45,503 nucleotides of DNA, taken from Cohnella fermenti (GTDB lineage Bacteria; Bacillota; Bacilli; Paenibacillales; Paenibacillaceae). Below the pieces are notes generated by a model. The model searched no databases. It saw nothing but the letters and a program-made list of their open reading frames with translations, and was not told the DNA's origin. Below are positions 8,715 to 16,014 of the stretch, piece after piece. Location of the stretch: contig NZ_SSOB01000061.1 in the NCBI RefSeq assembly GCF_004801405.1, forward strand, positions 1 through 45,503. Reading direction: 5' to 3'. The number at the start of each line of letters is the position of its first letter. Within the stretch, counting starts at the first letter, position 1. Position numbers and translations under genes: made by a program.

Positions 8715-9140
8715 ATGAGTTTCTGCTGCGGAGCAAGCATGATCGGAACGAAGGGAACCTTGAAGCATTATCGGACGAGAATCCATAACGTGCCCATTCT
8801 GTTCTGTCCGGTGTGCCATCGGGTGGAAGTCCATTATCTGGTAGAGAACGAGTATGAGATTCTGGCGGAATATGCGCACGGAGACGGCGCTTCCGAGGTC
8901 GACTTCCACGACTACGTCGACGAATCGGACAAAGCCCTCCACGAGAATTGCGTGAACAACGAAGACGAAGACCCGATGCAGATCGTTCAGAGCCAGATCG
9001 ACATGGCTCTCGATCTCCTGTCCTTCTCCAAGCAGATCGGCGATACGGAGTGGGAGCAGCAGCTCAAGCGCCGGCTCGGCGTGCTTGCGCAGCGCAAGCA
9101 CAAGCTGAAGACGAAGCGGATGACGGGAGGAACGTTCTGA
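8715..9140 (+). CDS. Conserved hypothetical protein with a zinc-ribbon-like N-terminus
   Basis: The 141-residue protein starts MSFCCGASMIG and has a second cysteine pair in FCPVCHRVEVHY at about residue 31, an arrangement that could bind one zinc ion. The middle is acidic (ENCVNNEDEDPMQ) and the C-terminal third is a basic, probably helical region (QQLKRRLGVLAQRKHKLKTKR) that might form a coiled coil or bind nucleic acid. Start choice: GGGAGG lies 6 to 8 bases before ATG 8715, while an upstream in-frame start at 8685 has no ribosome site. It sits between leuB and sigI with its own spacing. I do not recognise a named function. Confidence 0.75.
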   Translation: MSFCCGASMIGTKGTLKHYRTRIHNVPILFCPVCHRVEVHYLVENEYEILAEYAHGDGASEVDFHDYVDESDKALHENCVNNEDEDPMQIVQSQIDMALDLLSFSKQIGDTEWEQQLKRRLGVLAQRKHKLKTKRMTGGTF

Positions 9141-9215
9141 TCAAGGTCTGCATGCATATGCGGAATACACGCCATCTCTGCGCGATTTTCTCGGGGGATG
9201 GTTTTTTTTGCTTGT

Positions 9216-9245
9216 ACCCCCTAATCACAGGAATCAGACTTCGAA
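9216..9245 (+). promoter_or_regulatory. Putative SigI-dependent promoter of sigI-rsgI
   Basis: ACCCCC (9216-9221) and CGAA (9242-9245) are separated by 20 bp, 24 bases before the sigI start. A C-rich -35 and a CGAA-type -10 are the elements reported for SigI promoters in Bacillus and Clostridium, where sigI-rsgI is autoregulated. The spacer is at the long end of what I recall, so confidence is moderate. Confidence 0.55.
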
Positions 9246-9268
9246 TGATATGAACGTGGGGTGAGCGC

Positions 9269-10075
9269 TTGCTTCTCGTATTGTGGAGAAAATGGACAGG
9301 ACGCGGCAGCGCGGCGGCCGCTCCCGAGCCGGAGGCATCGAATCCGGAAGAGACGGTTGAAGCGATTCAGCGAGGCAGCGAAGAGCTGCGCAACGATTTA
9401 ATTAAACAATATCGGCCATTCATCGTTACGACGGCGAGCCGCTTCAGCAAGCGGTACATCGATCCGGATCGGGACGATGAGTTCAGTGTGGCCTTGTTGG
9501 CCTTTGACGAGGCGATTACGCGCTATTCCAGCGATGGGGGAAGCCGATTCGTCGGCTTCGCCGCCCAGGTCATGAACCGGCGGCTTATCGATCACGCTCG
9601 CAAGGAGAAGCGGCATCTGACGTCGGTGCCTTACAGCTCCCTGCAGGGAGAGGCCGGCGACGAGAGCTCCGTGCTCAGCCGCCTCGAGGCGAAGGAAGCG
9701 ATCACGGTCTATTCCCGCGAGCAGCTCGCGCAGGACCGGAGGGACGAGATCGTCTCGCTCAGCGAAGAGCTGGCGGCGTACGGCGTCTCGTTCTTCGATC
9801 TGACCGAGCAATCGCCGAAGCATCAGGATTCCAGGGAAGCGCTGCTCGAGATCGGGCTGCGGCTTGCCCAGCGGGAATCGCTGCTTGCTGCGCTGAAGGA
9901 TAAGAAGAAACTTCCCTTGAAGGAGCTGGGACAGTTGGAGAGCGTGTCGCGCAAGACGTTGGAGAGGCATCGCAAATATCTGATCACGGTCGCATTGATT
10001 GCGGCGGGCGAGTATCCGCTGCTGCAGCAATATATAACCGGCGCGAGCTCGGACGGGGAGGAGGGGCTTCAATGA
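9269..10075 (+). CDS. sigI: RNA polymerase sigma-I factor
   Basis: This 268-residue sigma-70 family factor has a region 2 (RNDLIKQYRPFIVTTASRF through GFAAQVMNRRLIDHARKEKR) and the distinctive SigI C-terminal domain (SEELAAYGVSFFDLTEQSPKH, then KTLERHRKYLITVALIAAGEYP). SigI responds to heat and envelope or polysaccharide signals in Bacillus and controls cellulosome and wall genes in Clostridium. The start is a TTG with GGGGTGAG just upstream. Its stop overlaps the rsgI start (ATGA), as is usual for this pair, so the sigma factor and its membrane anti-sigma are translated together. Confidence 0.93.
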   Translation: MLLVLWRKWTGRGSAAAAPEPEASNPEETVEAIQRGSEELRNDLIKQYRPFIVTTASRFSKRYIDPDRDDEFSVALLAFDEAITRYSSDGGSRFVGFAAQVMNRRLIDHARKEKRHLTSVPYSSLQGEAGDESSVLSRLEAKEAITVYSREQLAQDRRDEIVSLSEELAAYGVSFFDLTEQSPKHQDSREALLEIGLRLAQRESLLAALKDKKKLPLKELGQLESVSRKTLERHRKYLITVALIAAGEYPLLQQYITGASSDGEEGLQ

Positions 10076-11613
10076 GCAAGGCGATTGTCATGTCGTTAAA
10101 GGGCAGGCGGGCTGTCGTGCTTGCCAGAGGAGGCAACTTCGTCCTGGTTCCCCGGGAAAATCATTATCAGGTGGGGGACGAGATCGAGCTCGAGACGGAG
10201 GAGGTACGCTCTGTTCCCCGGACGGCGGCAAGAAGCCGGGCGCGGTGGGCAGCCGGAATCGGCGCAGTCGCCGTGCTGTTCCTGCTGCTGTTCGGGGGCT
10301 TGTTGGTGCGGCCCCCTTCGGTCGTCGCGTACGTGACGATGGACGTCAATCCGAGCGTGGAGCTCGGGATCGACGGGAAGGACCGCGTCCGGGAGCTTCG
10401 CGCCGTGAACGAGGACGCCCTTCCGATCATCGAGGGAATCGACTACAAGGGCCGGAACCTGGCGAGCGTGACGGAACAGATCGTCGATAAGCTTGCGTCG
10501 CTCCATCTGCTGGGCGGCGAGGACAGCGAGGTCGTGCTGACGACGGTTCCCGTCGGCAAGGTCAACGAGGGCTGGGAGAGCGACGTCTCCGCCATGATCC
10601 GGCAATCGATCGAGCAGTCGGCCAAGGGAATCGGCACGGCTTCTGGCGACGAGGAAGGAGCGGATGCCGGGACGGCGGCGGCTCCGGTCGTAACGACGGT
10701 CTCGGTGCCGAAGGAGGTTCGCGAGCAGGCGCTCGAGAAGGGCGTCTCCGCGGGGAAGATGGCATTCTGGCTGAAGGCCGAGAGCCAGGGGCACCGCGTG
10801 TCTCTCAAGAAGCTGAAGGAGCAGTCGCTGAAGGAGATCTCTTCGTCGTGGGGCGGAGTCGGCACCGTGCTGCAGGAGTCCGAGGAGAAGGACAAGGAAG
10901 CCTCCGAGGAGGAATGGAAGACGCTTGTCGCCAAGGCGAAGGAGCGGGAGCAGAAGCTCGCGGAAGCGCGGGCGAAGCGCGAAGCGGACGCGAAGTCCGG
11001 CAACGACAAGCCCGGGAACGACAAGCCCGGGAACCCGAGCTCGTCTTCCGCGTCGGCGAAGCCGCCCGAAGGCACGGCGCCGGCTTCGAACAAGCCGTCG
11101 TCTTCGGATAAGGCAAACTCATGGAGACAGCGAAGCGACGCGGACAAGAACAACTCCTCGAGCCAAGGGAATTGGACGGACAAGAAGAATTGGACGGGGC
11201 AAGGGAATTCGTCGGGCCAGGGAAATTCCACGGGTCAGGGGAATTCGACCGGCCAAGGGAATTCATCGGGTCAGGGGAATTCGTCGGGTCAAGGGAATTC
11301 ATCGGGTCAAGGGAATTCAAGCGATAAGACAAATTCGTCGGACAAGACGAATTCATGGAACAATAGGAATTCGACGGACGGGAATCGTTCGACAGGCTGG
11401 GGGAACGCTTGGAACGACAAGTCGGGCGTTGCCGGCCAGGGGAGTCGGACGGAGACGTCCACCGGGAGCGGCAAGACCGGAAATTCGGGCAATATAGGGG
11501 ACAACAAGTCTTCCAATTGGCGTGAAGGAGGATGGAGCAATTCAAGCGACCGTCAAGGCAGCAACCGACAGAACGGTCGAACGGACGGCAATTCAAGCAA
11601 TCGGGGGAGATAA
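10072..11613 (+). CDS. rsgI: Membrane anti-sigma-I factor RsgI with repeat-rich extracellular tail
   Basis: The 513-residue protein holds SigI at the membrane. Residues 1-50 form the cytoplasmic SigI-binding domain (KAIVMSLKGRRAVVLARGGNFV). One membrane helix spans about 60-79. The conserved extracellular motif TMDVNPSVELGID follows, with Asn93-Pro94 the position where RsgI family members are reported to self-cleave before signal-dependent proteolysis. Residues 265-325 are a Lys/Glu-rich helix. From about 330 the tail is low complexity, with tandem GQGNSS/GQGNST hexapeptides near 379-420 and many NSS, NSW and DKTN variants. It lacks the carbohydrate-binding module found on clostridial RsgI proteins; the Ser/Asn/Gly tail may be wall-spanning. 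That role is inference. Confidence 0.9.
   Translation: MSKAIVMSLKGRRAVVLARGGNFVLVPRENHYQVGDEIELETEEVRSVPRTAARSRARWAAGIGAVAVLFLLLFGGLLVRPPSVVAYVTMDVNPSVELGIDGKDRVRELRAVNEDALPIIEGIDYKGRNLASVTEQIVDKLASLHLLGGEDSEVVLTTVPVGKVNEGWESDVSAMIRQSIEQSAKGIGTASGDEEGADAGTAAAPVVTTVSVPKEVREQALEKGVSAGKMAFWLKAESQGHRVSLKKLKEQSLKEISSSWGGVGTVLQESEEKDKEASEEEWKTLVAKAKEREQKLAEARAKREADAKSGNDKPGNDKPGNPSSSSASAKPPEGTAPASNKPSSSDKANSWRQRSDADKNNSSSQGNWTDKKNWTGQGNSSGQGNSTGQGNSTGQGNSSGQGNSSGQGNSSGQGNSSDKTNSSDKTNSWNNRNSTDGNRSTGWGNAWNDKSGVAGQGSRTETSTGSGKTGNSGNIGDNKSSNWREGGWSNSSDRQGSNRQNGRTDGNSSNRGR
11200..11335 (+). repeat. In-frame 18-bp tandem repeat within rsgI
   Basis: About seven copies of an 18-bp unit of the type GGGAATTCGTCGGGTCAA encode GQGNSS/T hexapeptides. 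Copy number is likely to vary between strains through slippage without breaking the frame. Confidence 0.85.
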
Positions 11614-11634
11614 CGAGCGGCAGCAGGGGTGTTT

Positions 11635-11704
11635 TCTCGACAAGATGCGGGACGAGTCTCGACAAGATCTCTCATTGACAGGTTGATCTTGTCGCGACTA
11701 TGAT
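11635..11704 (+). promoter_or_regulatory. Promoter of the histidine kinase gene with three Spo0A-box-like sites
   Basis: TTGACA (11675-11680) and TATGAT (11699-11704) are 18 bp apart. TCTCGACAAGAT occurs twice (11635-11646 and 11657-11668), and ATCTTGTCGCGA (11686-11697), essentially its inverse, lies inside the promoter spacer. Read on the matching strand each contains TTGTCG(A/C)GA, close to the Spo0A box core TGTCGAA. Three related sites clustered on one promoter suggest control by Spo0A or a similar regulator. Confidence 0.6.
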
Positions 11705-11760
11705 AGATGTGAATTTTTGTATGAATGTCCTTCATCTAACATCGCAGGAGGCGTCCTTTT

Positions 11761-13143
11761 ATGACAAGGTGGGAGACTCGTTATTTCTCTGCACTCGTTG
11801 TCTTCGTCATGGGCGGCGATGACACGATCGGCAAGAGCTTGACCGAGCTGCGCCCCTCCTTGCAGGACATTCCGACGGACGACATGCTGAAGTATCATGA
11901 AGAGAGCGTTCGAATGCTCCTCTCGAACGCCGAAGACGAAGACCGGATGTCCATCATGCACCGGTCTCTTTTGTTTCTAATGGAGGCGATCTCCGTGTTG
12001 AATGTATTCGAGACGGCCGCAACCGCAGAAGAGGGGCACCCGGATCGGCTCCGGGAAGCGGTTGTGGAAGCGATTCCCGTGGAGTCCGAGCGCGCCGGCA
12101 AGTTCGAGACGGTCCTCCAGCACATGGACACCGGAATCGCTCTGTTCGATTCTTACGGCCATCTTCGGTTCCTGAACCTGCAGATGGCCAGGTTCCTGCA
12201 AGTGCCGCGCCGCTCTCTTGTCGGCCAATCGGTTCGTCAGATTCTGTTCCACCCGACCCTCCGCCGGTCGGCCCGCAGAATCTTCTTGAGGATGCTGAAG
12301 GACTTCCTCTACTATCGCCGCTACCACGGCGAATTCGAGGACGAGAATGGCCGCATCCTGCTGATCGGCATCTCCCGGATCGAGGAACTGGACGGGGACT
12401 ACCTCGTCAGTGTGAAGGATGTATCGGAATACAAGCAGATCGAGCAGACCGCCTTCCAGAACGATAAGCTGGCCATGCTGGGGAAGATAGCGGCCGCCAT
12501 CGCCCATGAGATTCGCAACCCGTTGACGTCGATTCGCGGCTTCATCCAACTGCTGAAGCCTTACCTGGAATCGATAGGCAAACAGGAGTATGTGCGAATC
12601 ATCCTCTCGGAGATCGATCGGGCGAACGACATCATCTTCGAATTCCTGAATTCCTCCAAGCCTTCGGCGCCGATGAAGCGGAAGCTGACGGTGGCCGAGC
12701 TGGTGAAGGAGACGATTCTGCTCACCGAGAGCGAAGCGCATATGAAGGGATGCGAGCTCAAGTTCGAGATCTACGATTCCGACATCTCCGTTGCGATCGA
12801 CGTGAAGCAGATCAAGCAGGTTCTCCTCAACATCGTCAAGAATGCGATTGATGCCATTCAAGCCAGGGAGGACGGACGGCAAGGCTTGATCGAGCTCTCT
12901 GCCCGCAAGGATGGGAAGTACGCGCTTGTCCGCATCCGGGACAACGGTCAGGGCATGGATCGGGCGACGCTGACTCGGCTCTTCGACCCGTTCTTCACGA
13001 CGAAGGAAGCGGGAACGGGACTGGGGCTTTCCGTCAGTTACCGCATTGTGCGCAACCATGGCGGCATGATCGAAGTGCAGAGCACACCCGGCGATGGCAC
13101 CGAATTTATTATCTATTTGCCATTGGTGGAGGAGAGAGAGTAG
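11761..13143 (+). CDS. Soluble PAS-containing sensor histidine kinase, sporulation-kinase type
   Basis: The 460-residue kinase has no membrane segment. A PAS-like domain covers about 115-225 (VLQHMDTGIALFDSYGHLRFLN). The dimerisation domain has phospho-acceptor His249 in AIAHEIRNPLTSIRGF, the form seen in KinA-KinE kinases feeding the Spo0A phosphorelay. The ATPase domain has N-box Asn361 (NIVKNAID), G1 DNGQG at 394-398, FFTTKEAGTGLGLS with G2 at 418-423. No response-regulator gene lies next to it, as expected for an orphan phosphorelay kinase. Spo0A-like boxes in its promoter fit this reading. GCAGGAGG precedes ATG. Exact Kin orthology cannot be assigned from sequence reading. Confidence 0.9.
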   Translation: MTRWETRYFSALVVFVMGGDDTIGKSLTELRPSLQDIPTDDMLKYHEESVRMLLSNAEDEDRMSIMHRSLLFLMEAISVLNVFETAATAEEGHPDRLREAVVEAIPVESERAGKFETVLQHMDTGIALFDSYGHLRFLNLQMARFLQVPRRSLVGQSVRQILFHPTLRRSARRIFLRMLKDFLYYRRYHGEFEDENGRILLIGISRIEELDGDYLVSVKDVSEYKQIEQTAFQNDKLAMLGKIAAAIAHEIRNPLTSIRGFIQLLKPYLESIGKQEYVRIILSEIDRANDIIFEFLNSSKPSAPMKRKLTVAELVKETILLTESEAHMKGCELKFEIYDSDISVAIDVKQIKQVLLNIVKNAIDAIQAREDGRQGLIELSARKDGKYALVRIRDNGQGMDRATLTRLFDPFFTTKEAGTGLGLSVSYRIVRNHGGMIEVQSTPGDGTEFIIYLPLVEERE

Positions 13144-13211
13144 AATCAGGGTGATGCGGGATCGGCGCGAGTCGACCCGCCCGGACTTGGCCTCCATGGG
13201 GGAACTCGACG

Positions 13212-14501
13212 ATGATTCGCAGGTTTAACTCTTCTCTTAACAATGGGTTCTTCCGGACGGGACGCATAGCCGATTCCGAGACCCGGCGAGGGATGCGCAC
13301 TTCGATTAGAGAAGGCATCCCGGCCACGATTATCAACAACCTGCTAGGCGGTCCGCTTCAGACCGCCTATCTGCTGTTCCTCGGCTTCCGCTCCGAGCAG
13401 ATCGGGCTGATCACGGCGATTCCGTCGCTTACGCTCGTGATTCAGATCTTCATTGCCCTCGCCATGCAGCGATGGAGCAATCGCCGCTTGCTGCTCACTC
13501 TGTTCGCGACGTCCCATCGTATCCTCTGGGTGCTGACCGGGCTGATCCCGCTGCTTTTTCCCCATGAGGCTTGGTTCGGCACTTACGTCGTGCTCTACCT
13601 CTTCTCGTACATTCTCGCTCAATCCGGCGGCGTCATCTGGACCTCTCTGCTCGCGGATATGGTGCCTCCTTCGGTTCGGGGGCGGTACTTCGGCATTCGC
13701 AATACGATCCATTGGGCGGTCGCCAGCCTGACGCTGTTCCTCGGGGGACAATGGATGCAACGAATGGAGGATGGCTTCGGCTTCGCGGTGCTCTTCTCGC
13801 TGTGCGCCCTCTGCATGGTGTGGAACAGTTGGGAGCTGACGAGGCATCCGAACCCGGCATTCATCCGCTCGGGGGACACGAACAAGGGGAAGCAGTTGTC
13901 GGGTCCGCTCAAGGATCGCGCGTTCCGCTCCGCCACTCTGTTCGTCACCGTCTTCCTGCTCGCCCAGAACGTCGTCGTTCCGCTTTTCTCCTTCTCCATG
14001 CTGAATGTGCTTGAGCTGAGCTACAGCCAGGTGACGCTGATCACGATGCTTCAGAACATCGTCATGATGATCAGCTATCCGATCTGGGGCAGCTTGAACA
14101 GCCGTTATCCCGCGCAGACGCTGCTGCTGTGGGTGTTCCCGCTCATCTCGATCGCATGCGCCTCGTGGGCGGGGATGGAGCTGGTTCCGGCGCTGCTTGT
14201 CCTGTGTGTCTCGCACATTCTGCTCGGCTTGGGGCTCGGCGGCTACAACCTGCTGATCTTCAACTTCCTGATCGGAGACACGCCGAAGTCCGAACGCCCG
14301 ATGTACGTCGCCGTCTTCTCGGCGTTGACCGGCCTTGCGGGCTTCCTCGGCCCGAACCTCGGCGGCTGGCTGTTCCAGCAGGCGGCAGGGGCAGGCGCTC
14401 CGGACTGGCTCCGGCAATACGGAATCGTCCTCTCGGTCGGAATCGCGTTGCTGGCGCTCTCGACGCTGGTCGCTCCAAGGCTGTTCCGGCGCGGGGGATG
14501 A
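13212..14501 (+). CDS. MFS transporter
   Basis: This 429-residue protein has about twelve hydrophobic segments after a hydrophilic N-terminus of roughly 40 residues (a positive GMRTSIREGIP just before helix 1). The cytoplasmic loop between halves is at about 215-235 (IRSGDTNKGKQLSGPLKDRAF). Sequences such as LLADMVPPSVRGRYFGIRN (about 150-168) match MFS loop motifs of the uncharacterised YqgE/SpoVB-independent class seen in Bacillales. Substrate is unknown. It begins 68 bases after the kinase stop and may be cotranscribed. The start is supported by GGGGGA upstream of ATG 13212. Confidence 0.85.
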   Translation: MIRRFNSSLNNGFFRTGRIADSETRRGMRTSIREGIPATIINNLLGGPLQTAYLLFLGFRSEQIGLITAIPSLTLVIQIFIALAMQRWSNRRLLLTLFATSHRILWVLTGLIPLLFPHEAWFGTYVVLYLFSYILAQSGGVIWTSLLADMVPPSVRGRYFGIRNTIHWAVASLTLFLGGQWMQRMEDGFGFAVLFSLCALCMVWNSWELTRHPNPAFIRSGDTNKGKQLSGPLKDRAFRSATLFVTVFLLAQNVVVPLFSFSMLNVLELSYSQVTLITMLQNIVMMISYPIWGSLNSRYPAQTLLLWVFPLISIACASWAGMELVPALLVLCVSHILLGLGLGGYNLLIFNFLIGDTPKSERPMYVAVFSALTGLAGFLGPNLGGWLFQQAAGAGAPDWLRQYGIVLSVGIALLALSTLVAPRLFRRGG

Positions 14502-14531
14502 GGAGGCTCTGACCGGCTGCGTGGTGCGGGC

Positions 14532-14792
14532 GGCTGCGGCTGAGTCGTAGTGACTCAACCTTTACCTTACGGCGGGGATTTTATACGAAATTTCACATTC
14601 GCACTCACCGATCACAAACCAATTGGACGATTTTATGCGAAAAACCACATACATCAACACTATTCCGCAACCAAAGTGTCGAATTTATGCGAAAAACCAC
14701 ATAAAACGCCTCGATTCACCCGAAATCCGAGCTGATGAATGTGAAAAATCACATAAAATCGTTACTTCGTCGGGGCGAGGGGGGGGAGGACG
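14532..14792 (+). repeat. Left copy of a 260-bp direct repeat containing array 3
   Basis: This block and the one at 14882-15141 are near identical with a constant offset of 350 bp. Each begins with a hairpin (here GGCTGAGTC-GTAGT-GACTCAACC at 14539-14560), then TACCTTACGG, then a four-unit phased palindrome array, and ends with a G-rich run (CGGGGCGAGGGGGG). Confidence 0.9.
14580..14763. repeat. Four-unit phased palindrome array, AT-rich family (array 3)
   Basis: Units start at 14582, 14634, 14686 and 14738, exactly 52 bp apart. The second and third are TATGCGAAAAACCACATA and the fourth is AATGTGAAAAATCACATA; the last pairs over 7 bp (TGTGA/TCACA core) around AAAA. Confidence 0.9.
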
Positions 14793-14881
14793 CTTGGAGA
14801 GATGGATCAGCGGGCGAACTGGGCGAGCTGGGAGCGGGGAGCGGCGAGAACTGGGCTTGTCGCCCGTCGCGGGGCGGCTGC

Positions 14882-15141
14882 TGCTGCGGTTGAGTCGTAG
14901 TGACTCAACCGGTACCTTACGGCCGGGATTTTATATGAAATTTCACATTCGCACTCACCGATCACAGACGAATTGGACGATTTTATGCGAAAAACCACAT
15001 ACATAAACACTATTCCGCAACCAAAGTGTCGAATTTATGCGAAAAACCACATAAAACGCCTCGATTCACCCGAAATCCGAGCCGGTGAATGTGAAAAATC
15101 ACATAAAATCGTTGCTTCGTCGGGGCGAGGGGGGGAGGACG
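14882..15141 (+). repeat. Right copy of the 260-bp direct repeat containing array 4
   Basis: Only scattered substitutions separate it from the copy 350 bp to the left (for example ATATGAAA for ATACGAAA and GCCGGTGAA for GCTGATGAA). Its hairpin GGTTGAGTC-GTAGT-GACTCAACC (14889-14911) is a perfect 9-bp stem, whereas the left copy has one mismatch. Confidence 0.9.
14930..15113. repeat. Four-unit phased palindrome array, AT-rich family (array 4)
   Basis: Units start at 14932, 14984, 15036 and 15088, again exactly 52 bp apart. Unit order is the same as in arrays 1 to 3. Confidence 0.9.
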
Positions 15142-15192
15142 GATACAAGAGGGTGGGGAGCGGATACAAGGTTAACAGCAAAGCAACAAAAG

Positions 15193-15226
15193 AGTCGCCT
15201 CCGGTGGAAGGCGGCTTATTTTGTTT
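15193..15226 (+). terminator. Intrinsic terminator inside the repeat region
   Basis: AGTCGCCT pairs with AGGCGGCT (one G-T wobble) around an 8-nt loop, followed by TATTTTGTTT. It would stop transcripts that read rightward through arrays 3 and 4 from the MFS gene. Confidence 0.75.
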
Positions 15227-15251
15227 GCAGCAGGCGACATGGGGGAGAAGG

Positions 15252-15793
15252 TCGGGCATCGAAGAGGGAGATGTGCGGGAAACCCGTACAACGACGCACG
15301 AAATGGGGCATCGGAGAGGGAAATGTGCGGGAAACCCGTACAACGACGCACGAAATGGGGCATCGGAGAGGGAAATGTGCGGGAAACCCGTACAACGACG
15401 CACGAGGCGGGGGACCGGAGAGGAAGATGTGCGGGAAACCCGGACAACGACGCACGAAACGGGGCATCGGAGAGGAAGATATGCGGGAAAGCCGTACAAC
15501 GACGCACGAAACGGAGCATCGGAGAGGAAGATGTGCGGGAAAGCCGTACAACGACGCACGAGGCGGGGGACCGGAGAGGGAGATGTGCGGGAAACCTGTA
15601 CAACGGCGCACAAGGCGGGGCAACGGAGAGGGAGATGTGCGGGAAAGCCGTACAACGACGCACGAAACGGGGCAACGGAGAGGGAGATGTGCGGGAAAGC
15701 CGTACAACGACGCACGAAACGAGGCAACGGAGAGGGAGATGTGCGGGAAACCCGTACAACGACGCACGAAATGGGGCATCGGAGGGGGATCGA
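15252..15793. repeat. Ten-copy 52-bp tandem repeat, GC-rich palindrome family
   Basis: GTGCGGGAAA-type cores start at 15273, 15325, 15377, 15429, 15481, 15533, 15585, 15637, 15689 and 15741: exactly 52 bp each time. Each core GTGCGGG-AAA-CCCGTAC can pair over 7 bp, and the leading GTGCG can alternatively pair with CGCAC 20 bases on (AACGACGCACG). The remaining unit is purine-rich (GGGGCATCGGAGAGGGAGAT). Variants include GAAAGCCG for GAAACCCG and GAGGCGGGGGACCGG for GAAATGGGGCATCGG. All three frames stay open on both strands, but 52 is not a multiple of three, so these long open frames are not proteins. Confidence 0.95.
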
Positions 15794-15817
15794 AACTTAG
15801 AAAAATAAAACAAAAAA

Positions 15818-15850
15818 ACGACGTCAACAACGTCGTCAGCCTGTTTTAGA
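15818..15850 (+). other. Hairpin and AT-rich stretch ahead of the ABC operon
   Basis: ACGACGT-CAACA-ACGTCGT forms a perfect 7-bp stem, followed by CAGCCTGTTTTAG, a weak terminator candidate closing the repeat block. The next 160 bases are AT-rich and probably hold the operon promoter, which I cannot place with confidence. Confidence 0.45.
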
Positions 15851-16014
15851 TAGTTTTTAAGAAAATATAGATGTCCTCGCCATCTATAATATTAGTATAA
15901 CTCGAAGAAAAACATAAGTCTATACTTTTCGGCGGGATTTGGATATATTTTTTGAGCGCGTTAAAACGAAACCAGAAGCGGCAAAAAGAGGATGCACAAG
16001 GGAGGGAAATACAC

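Noticed and set aside
14973..15849. Long open frames (190-275 codons) on both strands through the 52-bp array, with repeated MCGKPVQRRT-like peptides
   Set aside because: The unit is 52 bp, so the same DNA is read in all three frames in turn; no ribosome site, no family, and all six frames are open. This is a property of the repeat.
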